Source: Bacillota bacterium (GTDB lineage Bacteria > Bacillota_I > Bacilli_A > Izemoplasmatales > UBA1188). From it: DNA of 64,000 nt. The stretch spans positions 1-64,000 of the forward strand of contig JAEYPN010000024.1 in NCBI GenBank assembly GCA_023410715.1. The letters are read 5' to 3'. A model generated the notes under the pieces. That model saw only the letters and a program-made list of their open reading frames with translations. It was not told the DNA's origin and did not search any database. A program made the translations under genes and the position numbers. Positions 54,811 to 63,149 of the stretch are shown here, one piece after another; position 1 is the stretch's first letter, and every line of letters starts with the position of its first letter.

Positions 54811-54990
54811 AAAAAATCGCCCTTATAAATAAGGACGAATTATTTCCGTGGTACCACCTTAATTCTAGATTTCTCTAGCACTTAAATCGTTAACGCCGAT
54901 TTACGTATTTCTAAGCTCCACAAGGTAATTCATCATTAATCATTTTTTAGTTTTCACCAACCACTAAATCTCTATTAATAATAATTAATA
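54811..54990 (-). promoter_or_regulatory. T-box riboswitch of tyrS (Tyr specifier TAC)
   Basis: The minus strand has T-box AAGGTGGTACCACGG (54860-54846), a specifier context GAATTACCTTGTGGAG with TAC at 54927-54925, and a terminator stem CGTCCTTA/TAAGGGCG (54837-54818) followed by a T-run. The promoter is less clear; TTGAAG with TATTAT 18 bases later is a weak candidate. Confidence 0.93.
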
Positions 54991-55011
54991 ACTACTGTTT
55001 GCTTCAACGCT

Positions 55012-56016
55012 TTATTTATTTGTTTCGCGGTAGATAATGCTATGAGGAAGAGTAACCATTGCATCCTTAGCTACTTCATCTCCAACCATTTTCTTGGTTA
55101 ATAAACGCATTCCTACAGCACCTATATCATATATTGGTAAATCTACTGTTGATAATTTTGGACGAGCAAGTGAGGCATATTTAGTATTTTGGAAACCAAA
55201 AATTGAAATATCCTCTGGAATTTTTTTACCAGCATCAAGCATTACATTCATAAAGCTTACTGCAATCGAGTCACGTACAGCTACAACGCCATCAACCTCG
55301 TTATTTTTGAAAAATTCTTCAAAATGGGCGCGGTTAATTGAGATATCGCCTGATGTACGCATGATTTTTGGTTCCATGCCTGCTTCGGTAATAGCTCTGA
55401 TATATCCTTTTTCTTTTAGGTCATTAACCATATACTTTCTTGCAGTTGAAAGCATATAAATATTTTTACGACCTTCGCTAATTAAACTTTTAGTTACCTC
55501 ATATCCAGCTAATTCATAATCAATTGATACAGCAATTAAATCTGAAGCATCAGGATATAATGTATTTGCTAATACAATAGGAATATTATAGTTGTCTTGA
55601 ATGTCTTTTAGTAAAGCATGTTGTTCAGAATTGATTTCATCATTAAGATAAAGGATACCGTCAACTTGTGCGGCAATAACATCCTTTAAGATTTCTGATT
55701 CTTTAGCTTCTTCACTCTTTAAAATGTATAGCAGTAAAGAATAATTATAAACACGAGCAATATCCGCAATTCCATTCATCATTTCCGCAACTGATGCTCT
55801 TGACATATCTGATACGATTACAGCTACTATTGTCGATTTTCTACTAGCTAAACCCTTAGCAAAAGCGTTAGGTTTATAACCTAAATCCTTAATAACCTTT
55901 AAAACCTTTTCTCTAGTTTCAGGTTTTACTTTTTCAGGGTTGTTCAAAGCTCTTGACACTGTCGCTAACGATACCTTTGCTGCTCCTGCTACATCATAAA
56001 TTGTTGCTTTATTCAT
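55012..56016 (-). CDS. ccpA: Catabolite control protein A (LacI family)
   Basis: The 334-residue regulator has a LacI helix-turn-helix (TIYDVAGAAKVSLATVSRALNN), a hinge with KPNAFAKGLASRKS, and a periplasmic-binding-like core ending in LPIYDIGAVGMRLLTKKM and LPHSIIYRE. These match CcpA well. With HPr-Ser-P it controls carbon catabolite genes at cre sites; I did not confirm any cre site here. It lies between murC and tyrS as in Bacillus. Confidence 0.9.
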   Translation of the reverse strand: MNKATIYDVAGAAKVSLATVSRALNNPEKVKPETREKVLKVIKDLGYKPNAFAKGLASRKSTIVAVIVSDMSRASVAEMMNGIADIARVYNYSLLLYILKSEEAKESEILKDVIAAQVDGILYLNDEINSEQHALLKDIQDNYNIPIVLANTLYPDASDLIAVSIDYELAGYEVTKSLISEGRKNIYMLSTARKYMVNDLKEKGYIRAITEAGMEPKIMRTSGDISINRAHFEEFFKNNEVDGVVAVRDSIAVSFMNVMLDAGKKIPEDISIFGFQNTKYASLARPKLSTVDLPIYDIGAVGMRLLTKKMVGDEVAKDAMVTLPHSIIYRETNK

Positions 56017-56112
56017 TATTTCACCAACCTATTTTATTTTAATAACCTATGTTACTATTATACAATAAGCTGAAAATGTTTTCAAGTAATTTTACTAATT
56101 TATGAAAATTTT

Positions 56113-57387
56113 TCATAAATTAAATTGCACTTTTTTAGTTGCGCTCTTAGTATAGTCATAAAATATTTTATCAATATTTCCAGCCCCACTAAATACAATA
56201 ACAAAATTTTCTAATTTCTTAACTTCATCTATGTCCTCTAACTTATGAAAATGTACACTATAGTTTAGAAACTTTGTGATAGAAAATCCTTCAATATCAT
56301 TCCTAGCGGATGCAAAAATTTCAGTTAAATATACCTGATCAAATAAATAGAAAGCGTCTAAAAACTCATTAAAAAGAACTTTAGTTCTGGATGACGTATG
56401 TGGTTCAAATACCAAACAGATCTTTTTACCCGGGTATTTTTGAACTACCATATTATATAAAGCTTTTATTTCGCTTGGATGATGGGCATAGTCTAAAAAA
56501 ACAGTTTGATTATCAAGAGTTTTTTCAAAAAATCTTCTTTTTGGTAGAGTTAAAATATCTTTTAGTTTGATTTTTTCCAGCTTACTAAAGAGATATAATG
56601 CACCATAATTTAAGATGCTATGATCACCATATAATTTTAATAATTTAACTTCTTTTTTCTTTTTATATTTAAATTCAACTAAAAAACCATTAGTTCCTTT
56701 ATTTATAATGGTCATTTTTAAATCATTTCCATTTTTAAAGCCATAAAATAACGCGTTTTTTAGATTTAAGTCACGAATGTTTTCATCATCCCCATTAGCA
56801 ATAACTATCTCTGATTTATTTGCAAATTCCATAAATGATTTCTTAACATCTTCAAGTGAGGAAAAAAAATCAGGATGATCAAGCTCAATGCTGGTGATAA
56901 TACCATATTTTTGTTTATATTTTAAGAAATGATTTTGATATTCACAGGCTTCATAAGTAAAATACTTATAATCTCCTCCTTTACCTTCACCATCCCCAAC
57001 AATAGCATTTGTTTCAATATTATTTAAAAAGAATTTAGCTAGAGTTGTTTTACCATGTGTTCCTGCAATCCCAATATTTATTTTATTTTTAAAAATAGTC
57101 ATTAAAAAGGATGAATAATAAACGTAGTCAAAATATGAAGACATAATCATTTTGACATCTATGTTATTATTATAATTGAATGCTTCACCGATAATATATA
57201 AGTATTTATTATTTGTTTCTTTGATATTTCCAAATGGTAAAACTTGTATTTTTCTTTTAACTAGCTCATCTTCGGTATAAAAATATTCCTTTACATCTGA
57301 TCCGATAACCTCATGACCTAAATCATGTAATAGAAGTGCTAAAGCACTCATTCCTGCTCCTTTAATGCCAACTAAAAAATATTTCAT
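56113..57387 (-). CDS. murC: UDP-N-acetylmuramate-L-alanine ligase
   Basis: Adds L-Ala to UDP-MurNAc in peptidoglycan synthesis. The 424-residue protein has the N-terminal GIKGAGMSALA, P-loop GIAGTHGKTTLAKFF, ELDHPDFF, DYAHHPSEI and EPHTSSRT. These are MurC-specific Mur-ligase motifs. A TGGTGAT site precedes the start. It is direct evidence for a peptidoglycan wall and excludes true wall-less Mollicutes. Confidence 0.95.
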   Translation of the reverse strand: MKYFLVGIKGAGMSALALLLHDLGHEVIGSDVKEYFYTEDELVKRKIQVLPFGNIKETNNKYLYIIGEAFNYNNNIDVKMIMSSYFDYVYYSSFLMTIFKNKINIGIAGTHGKTTLAKFFLNNIETNAIVGDGEGKGGDYKYFTYEACEYQNHFLKYKQKYGIITSIELDHPDFFSSLEDVKKSFMEFANKSEIVIANGDDENIRDLNLKNALFYGFKNGNDLKMTIINKGTNGFLVEFKYKKKKEVKLLKLYGDHSILNYGALYLFSKLEKIKLKDILTLPKRRFFEKTLDNQTVFLDYAHHPSEIKALYNMVVQKYPGKKICLVFEPHTSSRTKVLFNEFLDAFYLFDQVYLTEIFASARNDIEGFSITKFLNYSVHFHKLEDIDEVKKLENFVIVFSGAGNIDKIFYDYTKSATKKVQFNL

Positions 57388-57449
57388 TTAATCACCATTA
57401 AATTATATGAAATAATCATTATAGTAATTATCTTTTTTTACAAATAAAA

Positions 57450-57474
57450 AATCTAGCCTTTTTTAGACTAGATT
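57450..57474 (-). terminator. Terminator of rplS
   Basis: AATCTAG (57450-57456) and CTAGATT (57468-57474) pair around an A-rich loop; T residues follow on the minus strand. Confidence 0.75.
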
Positions 57475-57485
57475 CTTTGTTTTTA

Positions 57486-57833
57486 TTAACGACGTTCTTT
57501 AATACGTGATGCCTTAGCAGATAATCCTTTAAGATAGAATAATTTAGCTCTACGAACTAAACCTTTTCTTACTACTTCGATTGAATCAACTAAAGGTGAA
57601 TTAACAGGGAAAGTCTTCTCAACACCAATACCATAAGAAATTTTTCTTACAGTAAATGTTTCAGAAACACCTCCGCCTTGTCTTTTAATGACAATTCCTT
57701 CATAAACTTGGATACGTTCTCTGTCGCCTTCTTTAATTTTAATAGATACTTTTACAGTATCTCCAGGGCGGAATTCAGGAAGATCCTTTTTCATGTACTC
57801 GCTTGTGATATCGTTAATTAATTGTTGTGACAC
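57486..57833 (-). CDS. rplS: 50S ribosomal protein L19
   Basis: The start is a GTG at 57833 after AAAGGAG, giving 115 residues, the usual L19 length; the longer ATG reading has no ribosome site. The core includes FRPGDTVKVSIKIKEGDRERIQVYEGIVI and KISYGIGVEKTFPVNSP, typical of L19 at the subunit interface. It lies after trmD, as in most Bacilli, and has its own promoter and probable leader. Confidence 0.96.
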   Translation of the reverse strand: MSQQLINDITSEYMKKDLPEFRPGDTVKVSIKIKEGDRERIQVYEGIVIKRQGGGVSETFTVRKISYGIGVEKTFPVNSPLVDSIEVVRKGLVRRAKLFYLKGLSAKASRIKERR

Positions 57834-57865
57834 AAAAATCAACTCCTTTCTTAGATAAATTAAAT

Positions 57866-57916
57866 CCATTGTTCATATAAAAATTTACAGCGGAACAACT
57901 TCACCAAACAGCGTTA
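57866..57916 (-). promoter_or_regulatory. Probable L19 autoregulatory leader RNA
   Basis: Between the rplS promoter and the gene is a conserved-looking, less AT-rich block whose minus strand includes AACGCTGTTTGGTGAAG and TTGTTCCGCTG. TTGTTC can pair with GAACAA further on. Firmicutes carry an L19 leader motif at this place; the match is from position and general appearance, not a database search. Confidence 0.5.
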
Positions 57917-57918
57917 AT

Positions 57919-57947
57919 ATATTACCATATTTATTAAATAAAATCAA
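57919..57947 (-). promoter_or_regulatory. Sigma-A promoter of rplS
   Basis: TTGATT (57947-57942) and TAATAT (57924-57919) on the minus strand are 17 bases apart. Transcription would begin at the first base of the putative L19 leader. Confidence 0.6.
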
Positions 57948-57949
57948 TA

Positions 57950-58627
57950 TCATTTTTTATTATTTAATAAATCTGGACGTCTTTCTTTTGTTCTTTTTAA
58001 AGATTCAGCTTTACGCCATTTATCAATCTCTTGATGGTTTCCAGAAATCAAGACATCTGGAACCTTTTCACCTAAAAATTCATATGGCCTTGTATATTGT
58101 GGATATTCAAGTAATCCATCCTGAAATGAATCTTCTTCGTATGACTCTTTATGGCCTAATACCCCACTAACCAATCTTGAAACACTATCAATGATAACCA
58201 TTGCAGGAACCTCTCCACCGGTTAAAACATAATCCCCAATAGAAATTTCCTCATCAACATATTTTCTAATTCTTTCATCAAATCCTTCATAATGACCACA
58301 TATTAATATTAAATGTTCAAAATTTTTCAGTTCGTTAGCCTTATCTTGGTCAAATTTATATCCTTGTGGTGAAAGTAAAATCTTATAGGCATCTTCATAG
58401 CCATCAATACTTGTTAAAGCATAATATAATGGTTCAACAGATAACAACATACCTTGTCCACCACCATAAGGTGTATCATCCACTGTACGATGTTTATTAG
58501 TTGAAAAATCTCTAAAATTTATTAGATTTATTGTAATTATTTCTTTTTCGATTGCTCTTTTGAGAATTGATTCAGTTAAAATACCATTAAACATTTCTGG
58601 AAATAGCGTTAAAATGTCTATTCGCAA
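57950..58627 (-). CDS. trmD: tRNA (guanine-37-N1)-methyltransferase
   Basis: SPOUT-class enzyme that makes m1G37 and prevents frameshifting. The 225-residue protein shows MRIDILTLFPEMF, DDTPYGGGQGML, ICGHYEGFDERI and EISIGDYVLTGGEVPAMV. The start is TTG after GGAGGGATTGAT and overlaps the rimM stop by 10 bases. Confidence 0.96.
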   Translation of the reverse strand: MRIDILTLFPEMFNGILTESILKRAIEKEIITINLINFRDFSTNKHRTVDDTPYGGGQGMLLSVEPLYYALTSIDGYEDAYKILLSPQGYKFDQDKANELKNFEHLILICGHYEGFDERIRKYVDEEISIGDYVLTGGEVPAMVIIDSVSRLVSGVLGHKESYEEDSFQDGLLEYPQYTRPYEFLGEKVPDVLISGNHQEIDKWRKAESLKRTKERRPDLLNNKK

Positions 58628-59121
58628 ATCAATCCCTCCATATTAACAAGTGTAATTATTTTTTTCTCTAAATCAACATCTTCAATAAATTCTTTGCGGA
58701 AAGGAACAAAATTTTTCTTTTTTGAGACAATTTCTAAATAAGGCCCCTGTGGGTAATCAATAATATCATTTACTTTACCAACTAGCTTGTTATTTTGATA
58801 AACATCCATACCAATAATTTGTAATACATGATATTCATCTTCTTTTAAATTATCATTTATATCAGTGTAAGCATAAAGATCCTTACCAACATAAGGTAAA
58901 ACTAAATTTATATCATTAAACCCACTAAACGCTAGCAAATCAATATTTTTGTGAACTCTATAAGATTCAACAATAAACTCTTTATATCCTTCAGCTGTTT
59001 TAATATATAACTTACTTTTTTTTGCAAATCTTTTTTCTTTAAAGCTGCTATTAGATTGAACTTTTATTTCCCCTTTTATGCCATGGGTTGAAACTATTTT
59101 TCCTACTACAATGTATTCCAT
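58618..59121 (-). CDS. rimM: 16S rRNA-processing protein RimM
   Basis: Assists 30S maturation around protein S19. The 167-residue protein starts MEYIVVGKIVSTHGIKGEIKV, the RimM N-terminal barrel signature, and has a C-terminal PRC-barrel with LVGKVNDIIDYPQGPYLEIV and FVPFRKEFIEDVDLE. The start at 59121 is one base after the GH17 stop; the reading from 59187 lies inside that gene. rpsP, usually upstream, is absent. Confidence 0.93.
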   Translation of the reverse strand: MEYIVVGKIVSTHGIKGEIKVQSNSSFKEKRFAKKSKLYIKTAEGYKEFIVESYRVHKNIDLLAFSGFNDINLVLPYVGKDLYAYTDINDNLKEDEYHVLQIIGMDVYQNNKLVGKVNDIIDYPQGPYLEIVSKKKNFVPFRKEFIEDVDLEKKIITLVNMEGLICE

Positions 59122-59122
59122 A

Positions 59123-60016
59123 TTATTTTTTATACTTCTTAGGTGTACGGTCAACGTTATAAATTCCCCAGTGTTTTTCTGGTTCATTTATGCTTGCCCC
59201 ACCCTTCCATGGTTCATCAAAAGCTTCAAAAAGGAACGTAGGAACCTTAATATTCTCAAAATATTCAGTAAAACTCTTTAAATAAACATCTTGGCTTTCC
59301 TCATTGCATTCTTCAACTAGCATTCCAGCGCTATCTGATTTAGTAGCCCAGCCTGCTTCCGTAATGATTATGTCTTTATCTGGATAAGCTTTTTTTACCA
59401 TTTCATAATCTTTAATATTATAAGCTAAAGCATCACTAGCATTAACTCTATTCCAAAGCGGGTAAGTATGAATAGAAATAAAGTCGACAACAGAAGCTAT
59501 AACTTGATCCTTAGTTGCCCAGTAATAAGCTCCTTCGCAGAATGTAACCTTTTGATTAACATTGTCTTTAATCATTTTTGCATATTTAGCTACACTCTCT
59601 GGACTTACAAGATTTCCTTGCCATTCTGAAGTAGATTCATTACCAGCACCGATAAATTCCACAACATCTTCATATTCATGTGCCATCTCTATACATTTTT
59701 CAACTAATTCTAAATTATATTTTATATTTGCTTCAATTTCCTCATCAGAATGTAATCCACCCCAAGGACAATTAGGATTACTAATTTCCCCACGCCATTC
59801 AACGCCCATCATAACCTTAAAAGGTAATTTTTCCTTTCTGATTGTATTAAGAACACGAACAGTATTTTCACTTAAATCATACATTCTTAAATATTGATAC
59901 TGCCCTTTTAAAATGTTTAAATCTTCTTTTATTTCTTCATAACTTGGATATATTTTTTTTAGTGGACTTTGTCCTTCACGATATCCTGAATAACATATTC
60001 CGTTAAAATATTTCAT
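59123..60016 (-). CDS. Glycoside hydrolase family 17-like enzyme (beta-1,3-glucan type)
   Basis: The 297-residue protein opens FNGICYSGYREGQSP and keeps the GH17 plan: an acid/base Glu at about 127 (GAGNES), a nucleophile Glu at about 220 (IITEAGWAT), and the closing EAFDEPWKGG and EKHWGIYN. GH17 enzymes hydrolyse or rearrange beta-1,3-glucans. No signal peptide is seen, so it may act on imported oligosaccharide or leave by another route. It is directly upstream of rimM and downstream of the PdaA-like gene, an unusual neighbourhood for a glycosidase. Confidence 0.82.
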   Translation of the reverse strand: MKYFNGICYSGYREGQSPLKKIYPSYEEIKEDLNILKGQYQYLRMYDLSENTVRVLNTIRKEKLPFKVMMGVEWRGEISNPNCPWGGLHSDEEIEANIKYNLELVEKCIEMAHEYEDVVEFIGAGNESTSEWQGNLVSPESVAKYAKMIKDNVNQKVTFCEGAYYWATKDQVIASVVDFISIHTYPLWNRVNASDALAYNIKDYEMVKKAYPDKDIIITEAGWATKSDSAGMLVEECNEESQDVYLKSFTEYFENIKVPTFLFEAFDEPWKGGASINEPEKHWGIYNVDRTPKKYKK

Positions 60017-60058
60017 TTTATCACCTCTATTAAAGATTATATCATAAAATATTTTTTG

Positions 60059-60766
60059 TTAAACATATTTTAAATCGCCAAAAAAATAACCTTGTTCTAA
60101 TAAACTGTCAATGACTTTTTCAAGCGTTTCAACATTAGAATTAATTGTAGTATGCAGTAGAATTATTGAGCCATTACAAATTTGATCTAAAATAGCATTT
60201 GTTCCAAAATCGCTACCTAAATCATGTTTTGGGTTATAGTCATAGAAGCTAACATCCCATAAGAATACTTTATATCCCATATTCCATAAAATATTTAATT
60301 TTTTTTCACTATAAACTCCTTGTGGTGGTCTAAAATATCGTTCTAGCTGAATTCCTGTAATTTGATAATATTTATTTTCATATTTTTTTATTTCTTGTTT
60401 TAGTTCATATTCTGTTAAACTTGTAATTGGTGTATGTGAATAAGTATGGCACCCTACTCTGCTTCCTATTTCAATAATTCTTTTAACAAGTTTTTCCTCA
60501 TAATCGAGCACCTCACCATTTAGGAAAAACGTCGCAGTTACGCCCTTTTTCTCTATTACATCAATCATTCCTCTTAAGTTATAAGCTGGATATCCATCAT
60601 CAATAGTTAAGTAAACAACTTTTGTATCCCTTGACCCATTATGAATTACTTCTCGTCTTATCTTTGGATCAGTTGGTAGATTAATTACTGGAGTTGTTTC
60701 AACTTCCATATATATTGTTGTAAAGACAATAATAACCAACATTATAAAGTTAAGTGCTTTTTTCAT
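60059..60766 (-). CDS. PdaA-like polysaccharide deacetylase (probable spore cortex enzyme)
   Basis: The start at 60766 follows GGTGAT and gives 235 residues with an N-terminal membrane or signal segment (KKALNFIMLVIIVFTTI). The NodB domain has LTIDDGYP (catalytic Asp), the metal ligands HTYSHTP, RPPQGVYSE, and IILLHTTINSN. RPPxGVxSE, the W-x-V-x-F-x-D segment and the LLHT ending are close to PdaA, which makes muramic delta-lactam in the spore cortex; PdaC/PgdA-type deacetylases are the alternative. With spoVM and sspI it fits a sporulation role. Confidence 0.75.
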   Translation of the reverse strand: MKKALNFIMLVIIVFTTIYMEVETTPVINLPTDPKIRREVIHNGSRDTKVVYLTIDDGYPAYNLRGMIDVIEKKGVTATFFLNGEVLDYEEKLVKRIIEIGSRVGCHTYSHTPITSLTEYELKQEIKKYENKYYQITGIQLERYFRPPQGVYSEKKLNILWNMGYKVFLWDVSFYDYNPKHDLGSDFGTNAILDQICNGSIILLHTTINSNVETLEKVIDSLLEQGYFFGDLKYV

Positions 60767-60803
60767 TTTTATCACCAGTTAATTCTATTATAATGTTAAA
60801 AAA

Positions 60804-60826
60804 AACATCACTTTTAAAGTGATGTT
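60804..60826 (-). terminator. Terminator of the antiporter gene
   Basis: AACATCACTTT (60804-60814) and AAAGTGATGTT (60816-60826) are perfect complements, followed by a T-run on the minus strand. Confidence 0.85.
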
Positions 60827-60832
60827 ATTCAT

Positions 60833-62014
60833 TTATTTAATTTCTCCGGCTTTTTCGAGTGAAAGTTTTGTCGCTACTGGACCAATTAATTCATAAATTA
60901 ATGTTGCAGCTAAAACAATTGCTCTAATCTCTTGGGCGTATTCAGGAACAATTTGTTGAGCGAGTAAAGACAAACCAATGGCAACCCCTGCTTGAGGAAC
61001 TAATGCCCAACCTAGATATTTTCTTACTCTTGGTTCTGCTTTGGTTACTGCTCCACCAAAAGCTGCTCCACAAATCTTACCAATAACTCTAAAGATTACA
61101 TATATAATTCCCGCTACTCCAACAGTTAATAAAACTTTAATTTCTAATTCAACTCCGCTCAAAACGAAGAATAGAATATAGATTGGCGGTGTTACAAAAT
61201 ATATTAAATCATTAACCTGATCAGAAGATTTTGATAAATTTGCATAAATAGCACCCATCGCCATAATTGACATAAGGTTAGATAAATCAAAGTATAAAGT
61301 AATTGAAGTAACTATAAAAATAGAAAGTACAACTAAGGCAATTCTATTACCACGTCCAGTAAACCATTTATTTGATAAGGTTAATAAAAGACCCATTGCT
61401 CCACCAATACCAAGTGATGCAATAATCTCAATAATTGGTTTAAAAAGCGACCAGACGACTGAAACATTTTCATTTGAAGTAACAGCTTTAGCTACCGCAA
61501 CATGTATACCAAATAGAATGATTGCCACTAAGTCATCAAGAGCTACAACGCTCATTAATGTTTCAGTAACTTGACCTTCTGCCTTATATTGTCTAATAAC
61601 CATCATTGTAGCAGCTGGAGCAGTAGCCGCAGCTATAGCTGATAAGATTAAAACAAAGGCAAAATTGTAGTTTGCGCCAAAAATCCATTTGTAAATTAAA
61701 AGAGCAAATAAAACAAATAAGACACCAAACAAAGCTTCAAAAATTGCAATGATCATGGGCTTCATTCCGACCTTTTTTAGGTATGATATCTTAAATTCAT
61801 TACCTATTGTAAAGGCAATAAAACCTAAAGCAACGTTGTTAACAATGTTTAAATCTTCAATAAAATTTCCTGGAATTAAATTTAAGATACTTGGTCCAAC
61901 AATTAATCCTCCAACCAAATATCCGGTAACGTTTGGCAATTTAACTAATTTAGCAAGTTTACCAAAAATTAAACCAACCAAGATAAGTACACCAGTATAA
62001 AAAAGTACATCCAT
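60833..62014 (-). CDS. CPA2-type cation/proton antiporter
   Basis: The 393-residue integral membrane protein has about 11-13 hydrophobic segments and starts MDVLFYTGVLILVGLIFGKLAKLVKLP. VTGYLVGGLIVGPSIL and SVVALDDLVAIILFG follow, typical of Kef/NapA-type exchangers (the double Asp in the second segment is the ion site). It lacks the C-terminal TrkA-N domain of Kef channels. It lies one base after a PII-like gene, so the two are translationally coupled and probably functionally paired. K+/H+ or Na+/H+ exchange is possible. Confidence 0.88.
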   Translation of the reverse strand: MDVLFYTGVLILVGLIFGKLAKLVKLPNVTGYLVGGLIVGPSILNLIPGNFIEDLNIVNNVALGFIAFTIGNEFKISYLKKVGMKPMIIAIFEALFGVLFVLFALLIYKWIFGANYNFAFVLILSAIAAATAPAATMMVIRQYKAEGQVTETLMSVVALDDLVAIILFGIHVAVAKAVTSNENVSVVWSLFKPIIEIIASLGIGGAMGLLLTLSNKWFTGRGNRIALVVLSIFIVTSITLYFDLSNLMSIMAMGAIYANLSKSSDQVNDLIYFVTPPIYILFFVLSGVELEIKVLLTVGVAGIIYVIFRVIGKICGAAFGGAVTKAEPRVRKYLGWALVPQAGVAIGLSLLAQQIVPEYAQEIRAIVLAATLIYELIGPVATKLSLEKAGEIK

Positions 62015-62015
62015 A

Positions 62016-62354
62016 TTAATTCTTCATCCCTTTGACAAAATCAACAGGAATAGTAAATAATATTCCTGAGTTTGGCTCTGATAAATCGCCAACTACTTTA
62101 TCAACTGTTTCAATAACTGTTTTAACTTCTTCTTCGTTTTTTACAACCATCATCATAACCTTTGAAGGTTTACGTGGGTTGTCAAATAAGCTTTTTAGCG
62201 ATAGTAAGAATCCCATATCGTCATTTTCAATAAGTTCTCGAACCATACCGGTTCCTTCGATAATCGTTGCTCCCGAAACATTTCTTAATTTTAATTCATG
62301 GAGTAGATTATCTAGTTTTTCAATTTTGTTTAATACAAAAACTAATAATTTCAT
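62016..62354 (-). CDS. PII-like regulatory protein paired with the antiporter
   Basis: The start at 62354 follows AGAGGTG; the product is 112 residues. Its pattern is a beta strand MKLLVFVLN, a helix (IEKLDNLLHELKLRNV), a GATIIEGTGM turn resembling the T-loop region, VMMMVVKNEEEVKTVIETVDKVVG and ISGILFTIPVD. The fold order is that of PII-like proteins, which form trimers and bind nucleotides or small ligands. It has no Tyr51-type modification site. Control of the antiporter is inferred from adjacency only. Confidence 0.65.
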   Translation of the reverse strand: MKLLVFVLNKIEKLDNLLHELKLRNVSGATIIEGTGMVRELIENDDMGFLLSLKSLFDNPRKPSKVMMMVVKNEEEVKTVIETVDKVVGDLSEPNSGILFTIPVDFVKGMKN

Positions 62355-62519
62355 GTTTACACCTCTTTTGAACGTAGATATTATACTACTTGTAATATTT
62401 AAATTCAAGTTTTGAGTTTAAATAATTATAATAAAATTAATCTTTTTCTATTGTTATCGGTTATAAAAAAATAGTATTAACATATTTTTTAATGAAAGAT
62501 TAAATAAAGTGGTGATGGT

Positions 62520-63149
62520 ATGTTAAATATAGGAATAACTTTAAGAGAGGAAGACTTAAAATACTATATTCGTAAAGCTTATTTAGATGTTTTACATAAA
62601 TTTAATGCGTTCCCTGTTTTTTTATATCCTGGTCAAAAAAATTTTTACGACGTATTAAGTGTTTGTCAAGGTTTTATTATTACAGGTGGAGATGATATAG
62701 ATCCTAAGTATTTTAATGAGGAAAATGAAGGATCTACTGGCGTAAATCAGGAAAATGACTTACTTGACCAAAAAATCATTAATTATGCAATAAAAAAACA
62801 AATACCTTTGCTAGGTATTTGCCGAGGAATGCAGGCTATTAATATTTTTATGGGTGGAACAATATATCAAAACGTTGGCTATGGTGATAAAGAACATTTA
62901 ATAGAAATTGTCGATCATTTACCTTTTTTAAAACAAAAGGTTTATAAAGTAAATAGTTTTCATCATCAAAAGGTTAAAGATTTGGCAGAAAACTTACTAG
63001 TCTTTGCCAAAAACAAGGATACAATTGAAGGGTTTTACCATAAATATTTACCAATAATTGGTGTTCAATGGCATCCAGAACTGGATTTACAGCCATTAAA
63101 TCATGACTTATTCACTTACTTTTTTTCGCTCATAATTTGTCTTAAATAA
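62520..63149 (+). CDS. Class I glutamine amidotransferase-like hydrolase (PuuD-like, peptidase C26)
   Basis: The 209-residue protein has the opening IGITLRE, GFIITGGDDIDPKYF, the nucleophile Cys in GICRGMQAINIFMGG, and the His-Glu pair in VQWHPEL. These are features of gamma-glutamyl-gamma-aminobutyrate hydrolase-like enzymes, which hydrolyse gamma-glutamyl bonds. The substrate is not known. A GGTGAT site precedes the ATG. Its 3' end overlaps the converging ptsI-like gene by 34 bases. Confidence 0.87.
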   Translation: MLNIGITLREEDLKYYIRKAYLDVLHKFNAFPVFLYPGQKNFYDVLSVCQGFIITGGDDIDPKYFNEENEGSTGVNQENDLLDQKIINYAIKKQIPLLGICRGMQAINIFMGGTIYQNVGYGDKEHLIEIVDHLPFLKQKVYKVNSFHHQKVKDLAENLLVFAKNKDTIEGFYHKYLPIIGVQWHPELDLQPLNHDLFTYFFSLIICLK

